From contig NZ_JAIULG010000030.1 of the NCBI RefSeq assembly GCF_020169415.1, forward strand, positions 1 to 55,635: DNA of 55,635 nt, written 5' to 3'. This DNA is from Tsukamurella sp. M9C (lineage in GTDB: Bacteria > Actinomycetota > Actinomycetes > Mycobacteriales > Mycobacteriaceae). Shown one piece after another: positions 44,089 through 52,369 of this stretch. Below the pieces are notes generated by a model. That model saw nothing but the letters and a program-made list of their open reading frames with translations. It made no database searches and was not told the origin of the DNA. A program made the position numbers and the translations under genes. Position 1 is the stretch's first letter, and each line of letters starts with the position of its first letter.

Positions 44089-44346
44089 ATGCCCAGCACC
44101 ACCGTCGCCGTCGGATCGGCCGTCGGCCTGCACGCCCGCCCCGCCGCCGTGATCGCCAACGCCGTCAACGAGTCGGGCCACGAGGTCACCCTGTCCGTCG
44201 CCGGCGGCGAGCCGGTCGACGCCGGTTCGGCGCTGATGATCATGACCCTCGGCGCCGAGCAGGGCGTGGAGGTCACCGTCGAATCCGCCGATCAGGGCAC
44301 CGTCGACGCGATCGCCGCCCTCGTCGCCCAGGATCTCGACGCCTGA
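44089..44346 (+). CDS. ptsH: phosphocarrier protein HPr
   Basis: An 85-aa HPr carrying phosphate from enzyme I to the IIA domains. The phospho-His15 site is VGLHARPAA and the regulatory-serine region is AGSALMIMTLGA (Ser47). The ATG at 44089 has GAGGAGAG upstream at 44079-44086. It is followed by a strong terminator, so the fru operon ends here. Confidence 0.95.
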   Translation: MPSTTVAVGSAVGLHARPAAVIANAVNESGHEVTLSVAGGEPVDAGSALMIMTLGAEQGVEVTVESADQGTVDAIAALVAQDLDA

Positions 44347-44357
44347 GGCGCCACGCG

Positions 44358-44402
44358 CACGAAGGAGGGGCGGCCGGAATGCCCGGCCGCCCCTCCTTCG
44401 TG
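44358..44402 (+). terminator. strong terminator of the fru-pts operon
   Basis: A perfect 20-bp stem (44358-44377 with 44383-44402) with loop AATGC, located 11 bp after the ptsH stop. It also lies at the 3' end of the converging gene at 44410 and could serve both. Confidence 0.88.
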
Positions 44403-44409
44403 TTCCGGT

Positions 44410-45027
44410 CTAGGTGACCGGCGCGATGCAGTAGCTCACGCGCTGCGGCGCGGCGTAGTTCAGCGCGGACGAGCCGCGGCAGGTCAGCGGGGCGCCCGCC
44501 GCCCGCTCGATCACCCGGATCACGTTCGACGGTGCGCTGCCCGTCGCGGACGGGCAGGCGACGGAACGGATGTCGGTGGTGGCGGCCGTATCGGGCTTGA
44601 CCTGGTAGCAGTTGCCCAGTGTGAGCTTGGGGACGACGCACAACACGGCGCCCGCGGACTCGACGCGCGCGTAGCTCGGCTGGCTGCACGCGGTCTTCGC
44701 GGCGGCCTTCTCGGCGACGGCGAAGCTGAGGCCGTCGCCGTCGCACCCGGTGCGGGTGGCGTTGCCGCCGGAGACGGTGACGCAGTCGCCGACCTCGACC
44801 GAACTCACCGGCGCGACCTCCGGGCTCGACGGCTTGACCCCCAGGAGCAGGACCGCCGCCCCCATCACGAGCGCGGCGATGACGCCGGAGTAGACCACCG
44901 AGCTGACCACCTTCCAGGTGGTGGTCGGCCGCGCCTCGTCGATCCGCCGGCCCACCGGCGTCGCCTCGAGGCGACGCCGGAGCGCGGCGAGACGCGGCTG
45001 CGCGGGGTGGAGGAATGACATCGACAT
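44410..45027 (-). CDS. uncharacterised single-pass membrane protein with Cys-rich exterior domain
   Basis: A 205-aa protein that I do not recognise beyond general resemblance to the LppU/SCO3897-like or DUF4333-like exported proteins of actinobacteria. It has a cytoplasmic N-terminus of about 35 residues, one membrane helix (about 39-62, SSVVYSGVIAALVMGAAVLLL), then an outside domain with about eight cysteines in VGDCVTV, RTGCDGDG, TACSQPS, VLCVV, GNCYQV, SVACPSA, LTCRGS and SYCIAP, an even number that could form four disulfides. The ATG at 45027 is 7 nt after a -10-like TAAGAT, so the mRNA is probably leaderless. Confidence 0.7.
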   Translation of the reverse strand: MSMSFLHPAQPRLAALRRRLEATPVGRRIDEARPTTTWKVVSSVVYSGVIAALVMGAAVLLLGVKPSSPEVAPVSSVEVGDCVTVSGGNATRTGCDGDGLSFAVAEKAAAKTACSQPSYARVESAGAVLCVVPKLTLGNCYQVKPDTAATTDIRSVACPSATGSAPSNVIRVIERAAGAPLTCRGSSALNYAAPQRVSYCIAPVT

Positions 45028-45071
45028 AGTCTCAATCTTAACTTGAGACTCACTAGGTAACACAAGTCTCA
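45028..45071. promoter_or_regulatory. AGTCTCAA palindrome: probable MarR operator in a divergent promoter region
   Basis: AGTCTCAA (45028-45035) and TTGAGACT (45043-45050) form a perfect 8-bp inverted repeat with a 7-bp spacer; a third half-site AGTCTCA lies at 45065-45071. The spacer contains TAAGAT on the - strand (45040-45035), a likely -10 placed 7 nt before the ATG at 45027. On the + side TAGGCT at 45124-45129 is 7 nt before the ATG of the dehydrogenase at 45137. The MarR gene at 46057 in that operon is the obvious candidate to bind here. Confidence 0.6.
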
Positions 45072-45136
45072 GTTTTCACAGATCGAATCGGCGCGGCTGG
45101 GCACGGCACCGACGCGGGCTCATTAGGCTTTGCGAC

Positions 45137-46057
45137 ATGTCATTCGACGACGCGCCCGTCATCGCCGTGGGTCCGAAGCCCGATCCCGATTTCGACGCCG
45201 CGATCACCGCGGGCGGCGGCGAACCCGGCCCGCTGGCCCGCGCCGACGGCCTCATCTGGACCGATTCCCGCGCGCCCCTGCCGAAGCTCCCGCCGAGCGT
45301 GCGCTGGGTCCAGCTGCCCTTCGCGGGTGTCGAGGGCTTCCTCGACAGCGGCGTCATCGCGGGCAACCCGAAGGTCGTCTTCACCTCGGCCGCGGGCGCC
45401 TACTCCGGCACCGTCGCCGAGCAGGCGATCGCGCTGCTGCTCGCCGGCGTGCGCGGGCTCTGGCGTCGAGAGACGTCCTGGGACGCGGCCGGCGCCGGCG
45501 CCCGCACGGGCCGGCTCGGCGGCACGACGGTGGCGATCATCGGCGCGGGCGGCATCGGTCGCGACATCATCCCCGCGCTCCGCGGGCTCGGCGTCAAGGT
45601 CGTCGCGGTGAACCGCTCGGGCACCGACGTCTCCGACGCGGTCGTGGTGACCGCCGACCACCTCGACGAGGTCTGGCCCGCCGTCGATCACGTGATCCTG
45701 GCGGCACCGTCGACCGCGGAGACCCGCGCGCTGGTCAACGCGAAGGTCCTCGCGCAGCTCCAGCCGCACTCCTGGATCATCAACGTCGCGCGCGGCTCGC
45801 TGATCGACACGGACGCGCTGGTCGCGGCCCTGAAGAAGGGCACGATCGGCGGCGTCGGCCTGGACGTCACCGACCCCGAGCCGCTGCCCGACGGCCACCC
45901 CCTGTGGTCGATCCCCAACGCGATCATCACCCCGCACGTCGCGAACCCGCCGCAGCACCTGCGCCCCGCGCTGCTCGCCCGCGTCGAGGTCAACGTGCGC
46001 CGCTTCGCCAACGACATGGAGCCGCTCGCCGTCATCGACGCCGACCGGGGCTACTGA
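45137..46057 (+). CDS. D-isomer-specific 2-hydroxyacid dehydrogenase
   Basis: A 306-aa NAD(P)-dependent dehydrogenase reducing a 2-keto acid or oxidising a D-2-hydroxy acid. It has the nucleotide motif GAGGIGRDIIPALRGLG, the catalytic Arg in NVARGSLIDTDAL, the Glu in DVTDPEPLPDGHPLW and the catalytic His in ITPHVAN. The N-terminal substrate domain is shorter than in phosphoglycerate dehydrogenase, closer to the glyoxylate/hydroxypyruvate reductase-like group. Its TGA overlaps the ATG of the MarR gene (TGATG at 46055-46059). Confidence 0.9.
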   Translation: MSFDDAPVIAVGPKPDPDFDAAITAGGGEPGPLARADGLIWTDSRAPLPKLPPSVRWVQLPFAGVEGFLDSGVIAGNPKVVFTSAAGAYSGTVAEQAIALLLAGVRGLWRRETSWDAAGAGARTGRLGGTTVAIIGAGGIGRDIIPALRGLGVKVVAVNRSGTDVSDAVVVTADHLDEVWPAVDHVILAAPSTAETRALVNAKVLAQLQPHSWIINVARGSLIDTDALVAALKKGTIGGVGLDVTDPEPLPDGHPLWSIPNAIITPHVANPPQHLRPALLARVEVNVRRFANDMEPLAVIDADRGY

Positions 46058-46533
46058 TGTCCGGTGGCCCCCCGGGGCCCCCTCCGCCGGACCCCGATGA
46101 GGTCGACCTCATCGTCCGGGGCATCGTCGGCCTGGCGAAGCGGATCCGCAGCGACGCGCGGTTCGTGGGCGCGGAGGTCTCCTACGTCGACTTCACGCTG
46201 CTGTTCGTGTTGCACGAGTCGCCGGGGATCCGCGCCGTCGACCTGGCCGAGGCCGTGTCGATCGACAAGTCGACCGCGAGCCGTCAGCTCGCGGGACTCG
46301 AACGACGGGGCCTGATCACCCGCGACGTCGACCCCGGCAACCCCCGATCCCGGCAGCTGCGCCTGACCGAGCGGGCGGAGCGCGTGCTGGCCGAGACCGA
46401 CCGCGAATGGCGTCGCCGGATCGAGGCCCGGACGGCCGATTGGTCCCGCGAGGAATTGCGTACATTCGCGACACTGATCGACCGCTACATGAGCGTCGAT
46501 CTGCCCGGCGAGGAGCCGCCGTCAGGCCTCTGA
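46057..46533 (+). CDS. MarR-family transcriptional regulator
   Basis: A 158-aa MarR regulator with the winged helix-turn-helix in the middle (AVDLAEAVSIDKSTASRQLAGLERRGLITRDVDPGNPRSRQLRLTERA, quoted here only by its parts VSIDKSTASRQL and DPGNPRSRQLRLT). A Pro-rich start (GGPPGPPPPDP) precedes the first helix. It is translationally coupled to the dehydrogenase and is the likely ligand of the palindrome at 45028-45050, which would give autoregulation and control of the divergent membrane protein. Confidence 0.88.
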   Translation: MSGGPPGPPPPDPDEVDLIVRGIVGLAKRIRSDARFVGAEVSYVDFTLLFVLHESPGIRAVDLAEAVSIDKSTASRQLAGLERRGLITRDVDPGNPRSRQLRLTERAERVLAETDREWRRRIEARTADWSREELRTFATLIDRYMSVDLPGEEPPSGL

Positions 46534-46844
46534 TCACGGGCGGAATCCCGTGGAGTGATGCGGCTCACGAGGCTACCGAGCAGTAAGTTATGCCGTGCTA
46601 TGGTCAGCCCACTGTTCTGTGCATCAGGCGACCAGCGTGCCCTCGCGATGCCCGGCGACCCCGGGCCTTCCGCGTCAATTCGCCTCCGTTCACACCGCGG
46701 CGGGGTCGTACACGCATGGAGTCGACCCGTTGCCGGAGCTCCGGGCGCGCATCCGCGGCCCGGTAGGGACGACAGGAACGAATCAATGAACGTCGGTGGA
46801 CCGACCATGACTCCGTCCGCGGGTCGGCAGCGGGAGTGCTGCGC
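46534..46844 (+). other. 311-bp leader region before pntA
   Basis: This gap should carry the pntAB promoter. A short hairpin CACGGG-CGGAAT-CCCGTG lies at 46537-46554, just after the MarR stop. A less GC-rich stretch around 46580-46630 includes TATGGT at 46599-46604 as a possible -10, but no convincing -35 is present at 17 bp. GGGAG at 46832-46836 is the ribosome-binding site of pntA. I see no gene or riboswitch that I can name. Confidence 0.35.
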
Positions 46845-48371
46845 ATGATCATCGGAGCTTTGAAAGAGGCACAGCCGGGCGAGACCCGCGTCGCCGCAAC
46901 CCCCGCCACGGTGGCCCAGCTGATCAAGCTCGGCTACGAGGTGGTCGTGGACTCGGGCGCCGGTGTCGCGTCCTCGTTCGCGGACGAGGCCTACGTCGAG
47001 GCCGGCGCGTCGATCGGTGACGCTCGCGCCGCCGATGTGGTGCTCGGCGTCAACGCCCCGTCGGCCGCCCAGCTCGACGGCATGCGCCCGGGCGCGACCG
47101 TCGCCGGACTCCTGGCGCCCGCGCAGAACCCCGAGCTGCTCGAGGATCTCCGCGGCCGCGAGCTGACCGCGTTCGCCATGGAGTCGGTGCCGCGCATCTC
47201 GCGCGCGCAGTCGATGGACGTGCTGTCCTCGATGGCGAACATCGCCGGCTACCGCGCCGTCGTCGAGGCCGCGCACGTCTTCGGCCGGTTCTTCACCGGC
47301 CAGGTCACCGCCGCGGGCAAGGTCCCGCCGGCCAAGGTGCTCGTGGTGGGCGCCGGCGTCGCCGGCCTCGCCGCGATCGGTGCCGCCGGCTCGCTCGGCG
47401 CCATCGTGCGCGCGACCGACCCCCGCCCCGAGGTGGCCGACCAGGTCGCGTCGCTGGGCGGCGAGTACCTCTCCGTGCAGAACGAGGAGGCCGAGGTCTC
47501 GGCCACCGGCTACGCCAAGGAGATGGGCGACGACTACAAGGCACGCGAGGCGCAGCTGTACGCCGAGCAGTGCAAGGACGTCGACATCATCATCACCACG
47601 GCTCTGATCCCCGGGCGCCCCGCGCCGCGGATCATCACCGAGGAGATGGTCGCCTCGATGAAGCCCGGCAGCGTCATCGTCGACATGGCGGCGCAGAACG
47701 GCGGCAACGTCGGCGGCACCGTCAAGGACCAGGCGATCGTCACGCCCAACGGCGTCACCATCATCGGCTACACCGACCTCGCGGGCCGTCTGCCCGCGCA
47801 GGCCTCGCAGCTGTACGGCACCAACCTCGTCAACCTGCTCAAGCTGGTGACGCCCGAGAAGGACGGGCAGCTCGTGCTCGACTTCGAGGATCCGGTTCAG
47901 CGCTCGATCACCGTGACCCGCTCGGGCGAGCTGCTCTTCCCGCCGCCGCCGGTGCAGGTCTCGGCCGCGCCGAAGGCCGCGGCCGTCGAGCCGGTGGAGC
48001 CGAAGCCCGTCAAGGAGCCGATGTCGGCGTCCAAGAAGGTCTCGCTCACCCTCGTGGGCGTGCTCCTGTTCGGGCTGCTGATCAGCTTCTCGCCGAACCC
48101 GCTGCCGCAGCACTTCACCGTGCTCATGCTGGCCATCGTCATCGGTTACTACGTCATCGGCAACGTCGCGCACGCGCTGCACACGCCGCTGATGTCGGTC
48201 ACCAACGCCATCTCCGGCGTGGTCGTGGTCGGCGCCCTGCTGCAGGTCGCCACCAACACCACGACGGTCCTGGTGCTGTCGACGATCGCGATCCTGGTCG
48301 CGTCGATCAACATCTTCGGTGGCTTCGCGGTCACCCGCCGCATGCTCGCCATGTTCAGCAAGGGGGCATGA
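46845..48371 (+). CDS. pntA: NAD(P) transhydrogenase subunit alpha, fused form
   Basis: Part of the membrane proton-translocating transhydrogenase that reduces NADP with NADH. It has 508 aa: an N-terminal NAD-binding dI domain ([23 protein letters not shown] start, [17 protein letters not shown] nucleotide motif, [10 protein letters not shown]), a linker of about 30 residues, and four membrane helices from about residue 400 (dII part 1). Mycobacteria usually split this subunit into PntAa and PntAb; here it is one chain as in E. coli. The ATG at 46845 is preferred to the GTG at 46836 because GGGAG lies 8 nt upstream. Confidence 0.94.
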   Translation: MIIGALKEAQPGETRVAATPATVAQLIKLGYEVVVDSGAGVASSFADEAYVEAGASIGDARAADVVLGVNAPSAAQLDGMRPGATVAGLLAPAQNPELLEDLRGRELTAFAMESVPRISRAQSMDVLSSMANIAGYRAVVEAAHVFGRFFTGQVTAAGKVPPAKVLVVGAGVAGLAAIGAAGSLGAIVRATDPRPEVADQVASLGGEYLSVQNEEAEVSATGYAKEMGDDYKAREAQLYAEQCKDVDIIITTALIPGRPAPRIITEEMVASMKPGSVIVDMAAQNGGNVGGTVKDQAIVTPNGVTIIGYTDLAGRLPAQASQLYGTNLVNLLKLVTPEKDGQLVLDFEDPVQRSITVTRSGELLFPPPPVQVSAAPKAAAVEPVEPKPVKEPMSASKKVSLTLVGVLLFGLLISFSPNPLPQHFTVLMLAIVIGYYVIGNVAHALHTPLMSVTNAISGVVVVGALLQVATNTTTVLVLSTIAILVASINIFGGFAVTRRMLAMFSKGA

Positions 48372-48381
48372 GTAACTCATG
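48367..48381. repeat. 15-bp palindrome across the pntA-pntB junction
   Basis: CATGAGT-A-ACTCATG spans the pntA stop (48369-48371) and the first bases of pntB. It also encodes a four-codon mini-frame ATG AGT AAC TCA TGA whose stop overlaps the pntB ATG, which could couple translation of the two subunits. Confidence 0.5.
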
Positions 48382-49827
48382 AGTATCACTGCAATCTCCG
48401 TTGCGGCGTACATCGTCGCCTCGCTGCTGTTCATCCTGTCGCTGGCCGGGCTGTCCAAGCACGAGACCTCCAAGAGCGGCCTGACCTACGGCATCGTCGG
48501 CATGGGCATCGCCCTGGTGGCGACCATCGCGCTGGTCATCGACAAGGTGCTCAAGCCCGAGCTCGACCTGACCTGGCTGCCGGTGGCGCTCCTGGCCGGT
48601 GCCCTGATCGTCGGCGCCGTCATCGGCTTCTGGCGCGCGCGCATCGTCGAGATGACGGGCATGCCCGAGCTGATCGCCCTGCTCCACTCCTTCGTGGGCC
48701 TGGCGGCCGTGCTCATCGGCTGGAACGGCGCGCTCGAGGGCTTCCACGCCGACGGCGTGAACCCGGCCGACGTCCGCGCGCTCACCAACATCCACGAGGC
48801 CGAGATCGCGATCGGCATCTTCATCGGTGCGGTCACCCTGACCGGCTCGATCGTCGCCAACCGCAAGCTCTCCGGCAAGATGAAGTCGGCGCCGCTCATG
48901 CTGCCCGGCAAGAACTACATCAACGTCGGCTCGATCGTCGTGTTCATCGTGCTCACCGCGGTCTACGTCTCGCGGGACACCCACGGCGACAACACCTCGA
49001 TGATCCTGCTCGGCGTGATCACCGCGCTCGCCCTCTTCCTGGGCTGGCACCTGGTCGCGTCGATCGGCGGCGGCGACATGCCCGTCGTCATCTCGATGCT
49101 CAACAGCTACTCCGGTTGGGCCGCGGCCGCGTCCGGCTTCCTGCTGAGCAACGACCTGCTCATCGTCACGGGTGCGCTCGTCGGCTCCTCGGGTGCGTAC
49201 CTGAGCTACATCATGTGCAAGGCGATGAACCGCTCGTTCATCTCCGTCATCGCGGGCGGCTTCGGCATCGAGGCCGGCCCGGCGGAGGACAAGGACTACG
49301 GCGAGCACCGCGAGGTCAACGCCGAGGCCGTGGCCGAGCTGCTCACCGGCGCGAAGTCCGTGGTCATCACCCCGGGCTACGGCATGGCCGTGGCGCAGGC
49401 GCAGTACGGCGTCGCCGAGCTGACCAGCGAGCTCCGGAAGAAGGGCGTCGAGGTCCGCTTCGGCATCCACCCCGTCGCCGGCCGCCTGCCCGGGCACATG
49501 AACGTGCTCCTCGCCGAGGCGAAGGTGCCGTACGACATCGTGCTCGAGATGGACGAGATCAACGACGACTTCCCCGAGACCGACGTGGTCCTGGTGATCG
49601 GTGCCAACGACACCGTCAACCCGGCGGCGTCCGAGGATCCGAGCAGCCCCATCGCGGGCATGCCGGTGCTCACCGTGTGGGAGGCCGAGAACGTGATCGT
49701 CTTCAAGCGGTCGATGGCCGCCGGCTACGCCGGTGTCCAGAACCCGCTGTTCTTCCGCGACAACTCGGCGATGCTCTTCGGCGACGCCAAGGACCGCGTG
49801 CAGGACATCCTCGCCGCGATGCACTGA
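48379..49827 (+). CDS. pntB: NAD(P) transhydrogenase subunit beta
   Basis: The 482-aa partner of PntA with about nine membrane helices (dII part 2, residues 1-270) and the C-terminal NADP-binding dIII domain (about 300-482), with [50 protein letters not shown] and [20 protein letters not shown]. The conserved membrane His ([13 protein letters not shown]) is present. The gene begins 7 nt after the pntA stop and ends at a strong terminator. Confidence 0.96.
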   Translation: MSITAISVAAYIVASLLFILSLAGLSKHETSKSGLTYGIVGMGIALVATIALVIDKVLKPELDLTWLPVALLAGALIVGAVIGFWRARIVEMTGMPELIALLHSFVGLAAVLIGWNGALEGFHADGVNPADVRALTNIHEAEIAIGIFIGAVTLTGSIVANRKLSGKMKSAPLMLPGKNYINVGSIVVFIVLTAVYVSRDTHGDNTSMILLGVITALALFLGWHLVASIGGGDMPVVISMLNSYSGWAAAASGFLLSNDLLIVTGALVGSSGAYLSYIMCKAMNRSFISVIAGGFGIEAGPAEDKDYGEHREVNAEAVAELLTGAKSVVITPGYGMAVAQAQYGVAELTSELRKKGVEVRFGIHPVAGRLPGHMNVLLAEAKVPYDIVLEMDEINDDFPETDVVLVIGANDTVNPAASEDPSSPIAGMPVLTVWEAENVIVFKRSMAAGYAGVQNPLFFRDNSAMLFGDAKDRVQDILAAMH

Positions 49828-49840
49828 CGCAGACAGCACA

Positions 49841-49876
49841 CGGGCCCGGCATCGTCCTTCGACGGTGCCGGGCCCG
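49841..49876 (+). terminator. pntB terminator containing the dispersed GACGGTGCC oligomer
   Basis: A 16-bp stem (49841-49856 with 49861-49876, loop CTTC) with one wobble pair. The right arm carries GACGGTGCC, the oligomer that recurs through the window, and the left arm its one-off complement GGCATCGTC. Confidence 0.85.
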
Positions 49877-49892
49877 CGTCGTCTGCGGGGGC

Positions 49893-50543
49893 TTAGGTCC
49901 AGGCCTCCTCGATGCGCACGTCGCCGTCGGTGAAGGGCAGGTCCTTCCCGACGGTGTCGGGCCGGTCCAGCACGGAAGCGGCCACCAGCGCGACGTTCGC
50001 GCGCGACGTTCCGGGGTTGTCCGCGGCCCGCACCGCCGCGGGATCCACCCGCCCGGTGGGCTCGTCGAGGGTGAGCCGGCCCGGCATGAGCACGGTCCAG
50101 TCCAGGTCGGAGGCGCGCACGGCGACGTCGGCGGCGGCCTTCGCCTCCGCGTAGGCGAAGAAGGAGTCGGTCTCCGGGACGCCGTGATCGGGGGCGGCGC
50201 CGAGGTACGAGACCATCACGTAGCGCTTCACCCCCGCCGCCTCCGCGGCCTGGACGGAGCGGATCGCGGCGTCGCGGTCCACCGCGTACGTGCGGTCGGG
50301 GTCGCCGCCGCCCGCGCCCGCGGAGAAGACCACGGCGTCGGAGCCGGCGAGTGCCGCCGCGATCTCCTCGCGCGACGCGTGCTCGACGTCGAGGACCAGG
50401 GGTTTCGCCCCGGTCGCGGCGACGTCCCCCGCGTGTTCCGGGTTGCGGATCCACGAGGTGACCGCGTCGCCCCGGGAACTCAGGACGCGCGCCAGGATGA
50501 GCGCGATCTTGCCGTGTCCACCGATGATCGTGACAGCTGCCAT
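49893..50543 (-). CDS. NAD(P)-binding atypical SDR family protein
   Basis: A 216-aa Rossmann protein of the NmrA/atypical-SDR (SDR_a5-like) type: AAVTIIGGHGKIALILARVLSSRG at the N-terminus (GGxGxx form), then VFSAGAGGG, RYVMVSYLGA and SDLDWTVLMPGRL. Such proteins act as NADPH sensors or short-chain reductases; the catalytic YxxxK is present as YAEAK. The ATG at 50543 gives the Rossmann strand at residue 4. It converges on pntB. Confidence 0.82.
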   Translation of the reverse strand: MAAVTIIGGHGKIALILARVLSSRGDAVTSWIRNPEHAGDVAATGAKPLVLDVEHASREEIAAALAGSDAVVFSAGAGGGDPDRTYAVDRDAAIRSVQAAEAAGVKRYVMVSYLGAAPDHGVPETDSFFAYAEAKAAADVAVRASDLDWTVLMPGRLTLDEPTGRVDPAAVRAADNPGTSRANVALVAASVLDRPDTVGKDLPFTDGDVRIEEAWT

Positions 50544-50612
50544 GCATCCCAACGTACGCGCTCCGGCGGCGTGCCCGATTCCGCCCGCCGCCACCCACAG
50601 GATCGCTGCAAT

Positions 50613-50648
50613 GAGGGCATGCATGCGACGCATGCCCTCGTCACGAGG
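50613..50648. repeat. two overlapping palindromes upstream of the SDR gene
   Basis: GAGGGCATGC (50613-50622) and GCATGCCCTC (50630-50639) form a 10-bp inverted repeat with a 7-base spacer; CCTCGT-C-ACGAGG (50636-50648) overlaps its right arm. They lie 70-105 bp upstream of the SDR start and 125 bp past the end of the lysE gene, so they could be an operator or, on the - strand, terminate lysE. Confidence 0.5.
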
Positions 50649-50773
50649 ACACGCCGCTGACCAGTGAAGGCAACAGCCATCCGTGCCACGCATGACTGTT
50701 CTGCGAGGACAGACCTCCGTTTCGGCCCCGCGCGGCTCGCGACCACGCCCACCCAGTGCAGACTCGAGCGCTG

Positions 50774-51385
50774 TCAGCCGCCGAGGGGCATCGTCGCGAG
50801 CCGCAGGGCCAGGAGCAGCAGCAGGAGGCCGATCGCGGCGTTGATGGCCCGCCACACCCCGGGCCGGCCGAGCACGCCCGACATTCGGCGGGCGCCGAAG
50901 CCGAGCAGGCAGAACCACGCGACGCTGGCGACGACGGCGCCGAGCGCGAACCACCAGCGGTCGGCGCCGTAGCGGGTGGACGCGGAGCCGAGCAGCAGCA
51001 CGGTGTCCAGGTAGACGTGCGGGTTCAGCCAGGTCAGCACGAGTACCCCGGTCACGACGGCCGCGACCGAGGCGGCGCCGTCGCCACCCGCGACCAGTCC
51101 TTCCGACCGTCGCGCCGACCACAGCGACCGCAGGCCGTAGCCGACCAGCACCACGGCGCCCGCCCACTTCACCACCTCCATGAGCAGCGGCCGGCCGGAG
51201 ACCGCGGCGCCGAGGCCCGCCACCCCGGCGAGGATCAGCGCCACGTCCGAGGCGATGCACACCGCCACCACCGCGCCGAGGCCGCGCCCGCGCACGCCCA
51301 CCTGCAGCACGTAGGCGTTCTGGGCGCCGATCGCCACGATCAGGGAGAGCCCGAGGCCGAGGCCGGCGAGGAGTGCAGAGGTCAT
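50774..51385 (-). CDS. LysE/ArgO-family amino acid exporter
   Basis: Exports basic amino acids (lysine and/or arginine), 203 aa with six hydrophobic segments. The family hallmark LIVAIGAQNAYVLQVGV is in the first helix region, and LTWLNPHVYLDTVLLLG in the fourth. The gene is divergent from a LysR regulator 71 bp away, exactly the lysE-lysG arrangement of Corynebacterium glutamicum. Confidence 0.9.
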   Translation of the reverse strand: MTSALLAGLGLGLSLIVAIGAQNAYVLQVGVRGRGLGAVVAVCIASDVALILAGVAGLGAAVSGRPLLMEVVKWAGAVVLVGYGLRSLWSARRSEGLVAGGDGAASVAAVVTGVLVLTWLNPHVYLDTVLLLGSASTRYGADRWWFALGAVVASVAWFCLLGFGARRMSGVLGRPGVWRAINAAIGLLLLLLALRLATMPLGG

Positions 51386-51456
51386 GGCGTCGACGCTAGG
51401 GCCGTGGCGACCATTAGCGCCAATACGAAAAGGCGATCACCCATTAGAATCACTTC

Positions 51457-52329
51457 ATGCTGAGCGGGCACCACCTGGAGACCCTCGTCGCGGTGGTCGA
51501 GGAGGAGAGCTTCGGCGCGGCCGCCTCCCGCCTGCGGATCACGCAGTCGGCGGTCAGCCAGCGGATCCGCGCCCTGGAGCAGCACGTGGGGCACGTGGTC
51601 GTCACGCGCGAGGGCCCGTGCCGCCCCACCGCGCAGGGGGAGGTGCTGCTGGGCCTGGCCCGCGGCGTCGCCTCGCTCGAGGCCGACGCGCTGGGCCGGC
51701 TCGCGGGCGGAGCACCGTCGGCCGTGCTCGACGTGGGCGTCAACGCCGACTCGCTCGCCACGTGGTTCCGCGACGTGATCGCCGCGGTCGCCGCCCTGCC
51801 TGACGGTCCGTTGCTGCGCCTCGTCGTCGACGACGAGCACCACACGGCCGCTCTGCTCCGCGCGGGCACCGTGCTCGGCGCCGTCACCACCGACCCGGAA
51901 CCGGTGCAGGGCTGCGCCGTCGAGTACCTCGGCACTATGCGCTACCTCCCGGTGTGCACCCCCGGCTACGCGGAGCGCTGGCGGTCCGGCGGGCGCTGGC
52001 GCTGGCGCGAGATGCCCGTCGTGCAGTTCGACCTGCGCAAGGACGAGCTGCAGAACAAGGTGCTGCAGCGCCGCGGCGTGAAGGAGTCGCCGCCGATGCA
52101 CCGCATCCCGTCGTCGGAGGGCTTCACCTACGCGGTGCGTGCCGGTCTCGGCTGGGGCAGCCTGCCCGAGGCCGACATCGGCGACGCCATCGACCGTGGC
52201 GCGCTGATCCGGCTCACGGACGACACGGTCGACGTGAAGCTGTACTGGCAGTCCTGGCGGCTGCACACCCGCGCGACCGAGCACCTCGCCGACGCGATCC
52301 ACGCCGCGGCCGCCGTCCACCTGCGCTGA
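51457..52329 (+). CDS. LysR-type regulator, ArgP/LysG subgroup
   Basis: A 290-aa LysR regulator with an N-terminal helix-turn-helix (HHLETLVAVVEEESFGAAA, then RITQSAVSQRIRALE) and an effector domain. It belongs by eye to the ArgP/IciA/LysG group, which activates the divergent lysE/argO exporter when lysine or arginine builds up. The 71-bp space (51386-51456), including an AT-richer stretch 51411-51456 before the ATG, should contain both the operator and the lysE promoter. The following gene begins 40 bp downstream. Confidence 0.9.
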   Translation: MLSGHHLETLVAVVEEESFGAAASRLRITQSAVSQRIRALEQHVGHVVVTREGPCRPTAQGEVLLGLARGVASLEADALGRLAGGAPSAVLDVGVNADSLATWFRDVIAAVAALPDGPLLRLVVDDEHHTAALLRAGTVLGAVTTDPEPVQGCAVEYLGTMRYLPVCTPGYAERWRSGGRWRWREMPVVQFDLRKDELQNKVLQRRGVKESPPMHRIPSSEGFTYAVRAGLGWGSLPEADIGDAIDRGALIRLTDDTVDVKLYWQSWRLHTRATEHLADAIHAAAAVHLR

Positions 52330-52369
52330 TCCCTCGCGGACTCCCCGGGGCGGGAGTACCTTGGCGCTC

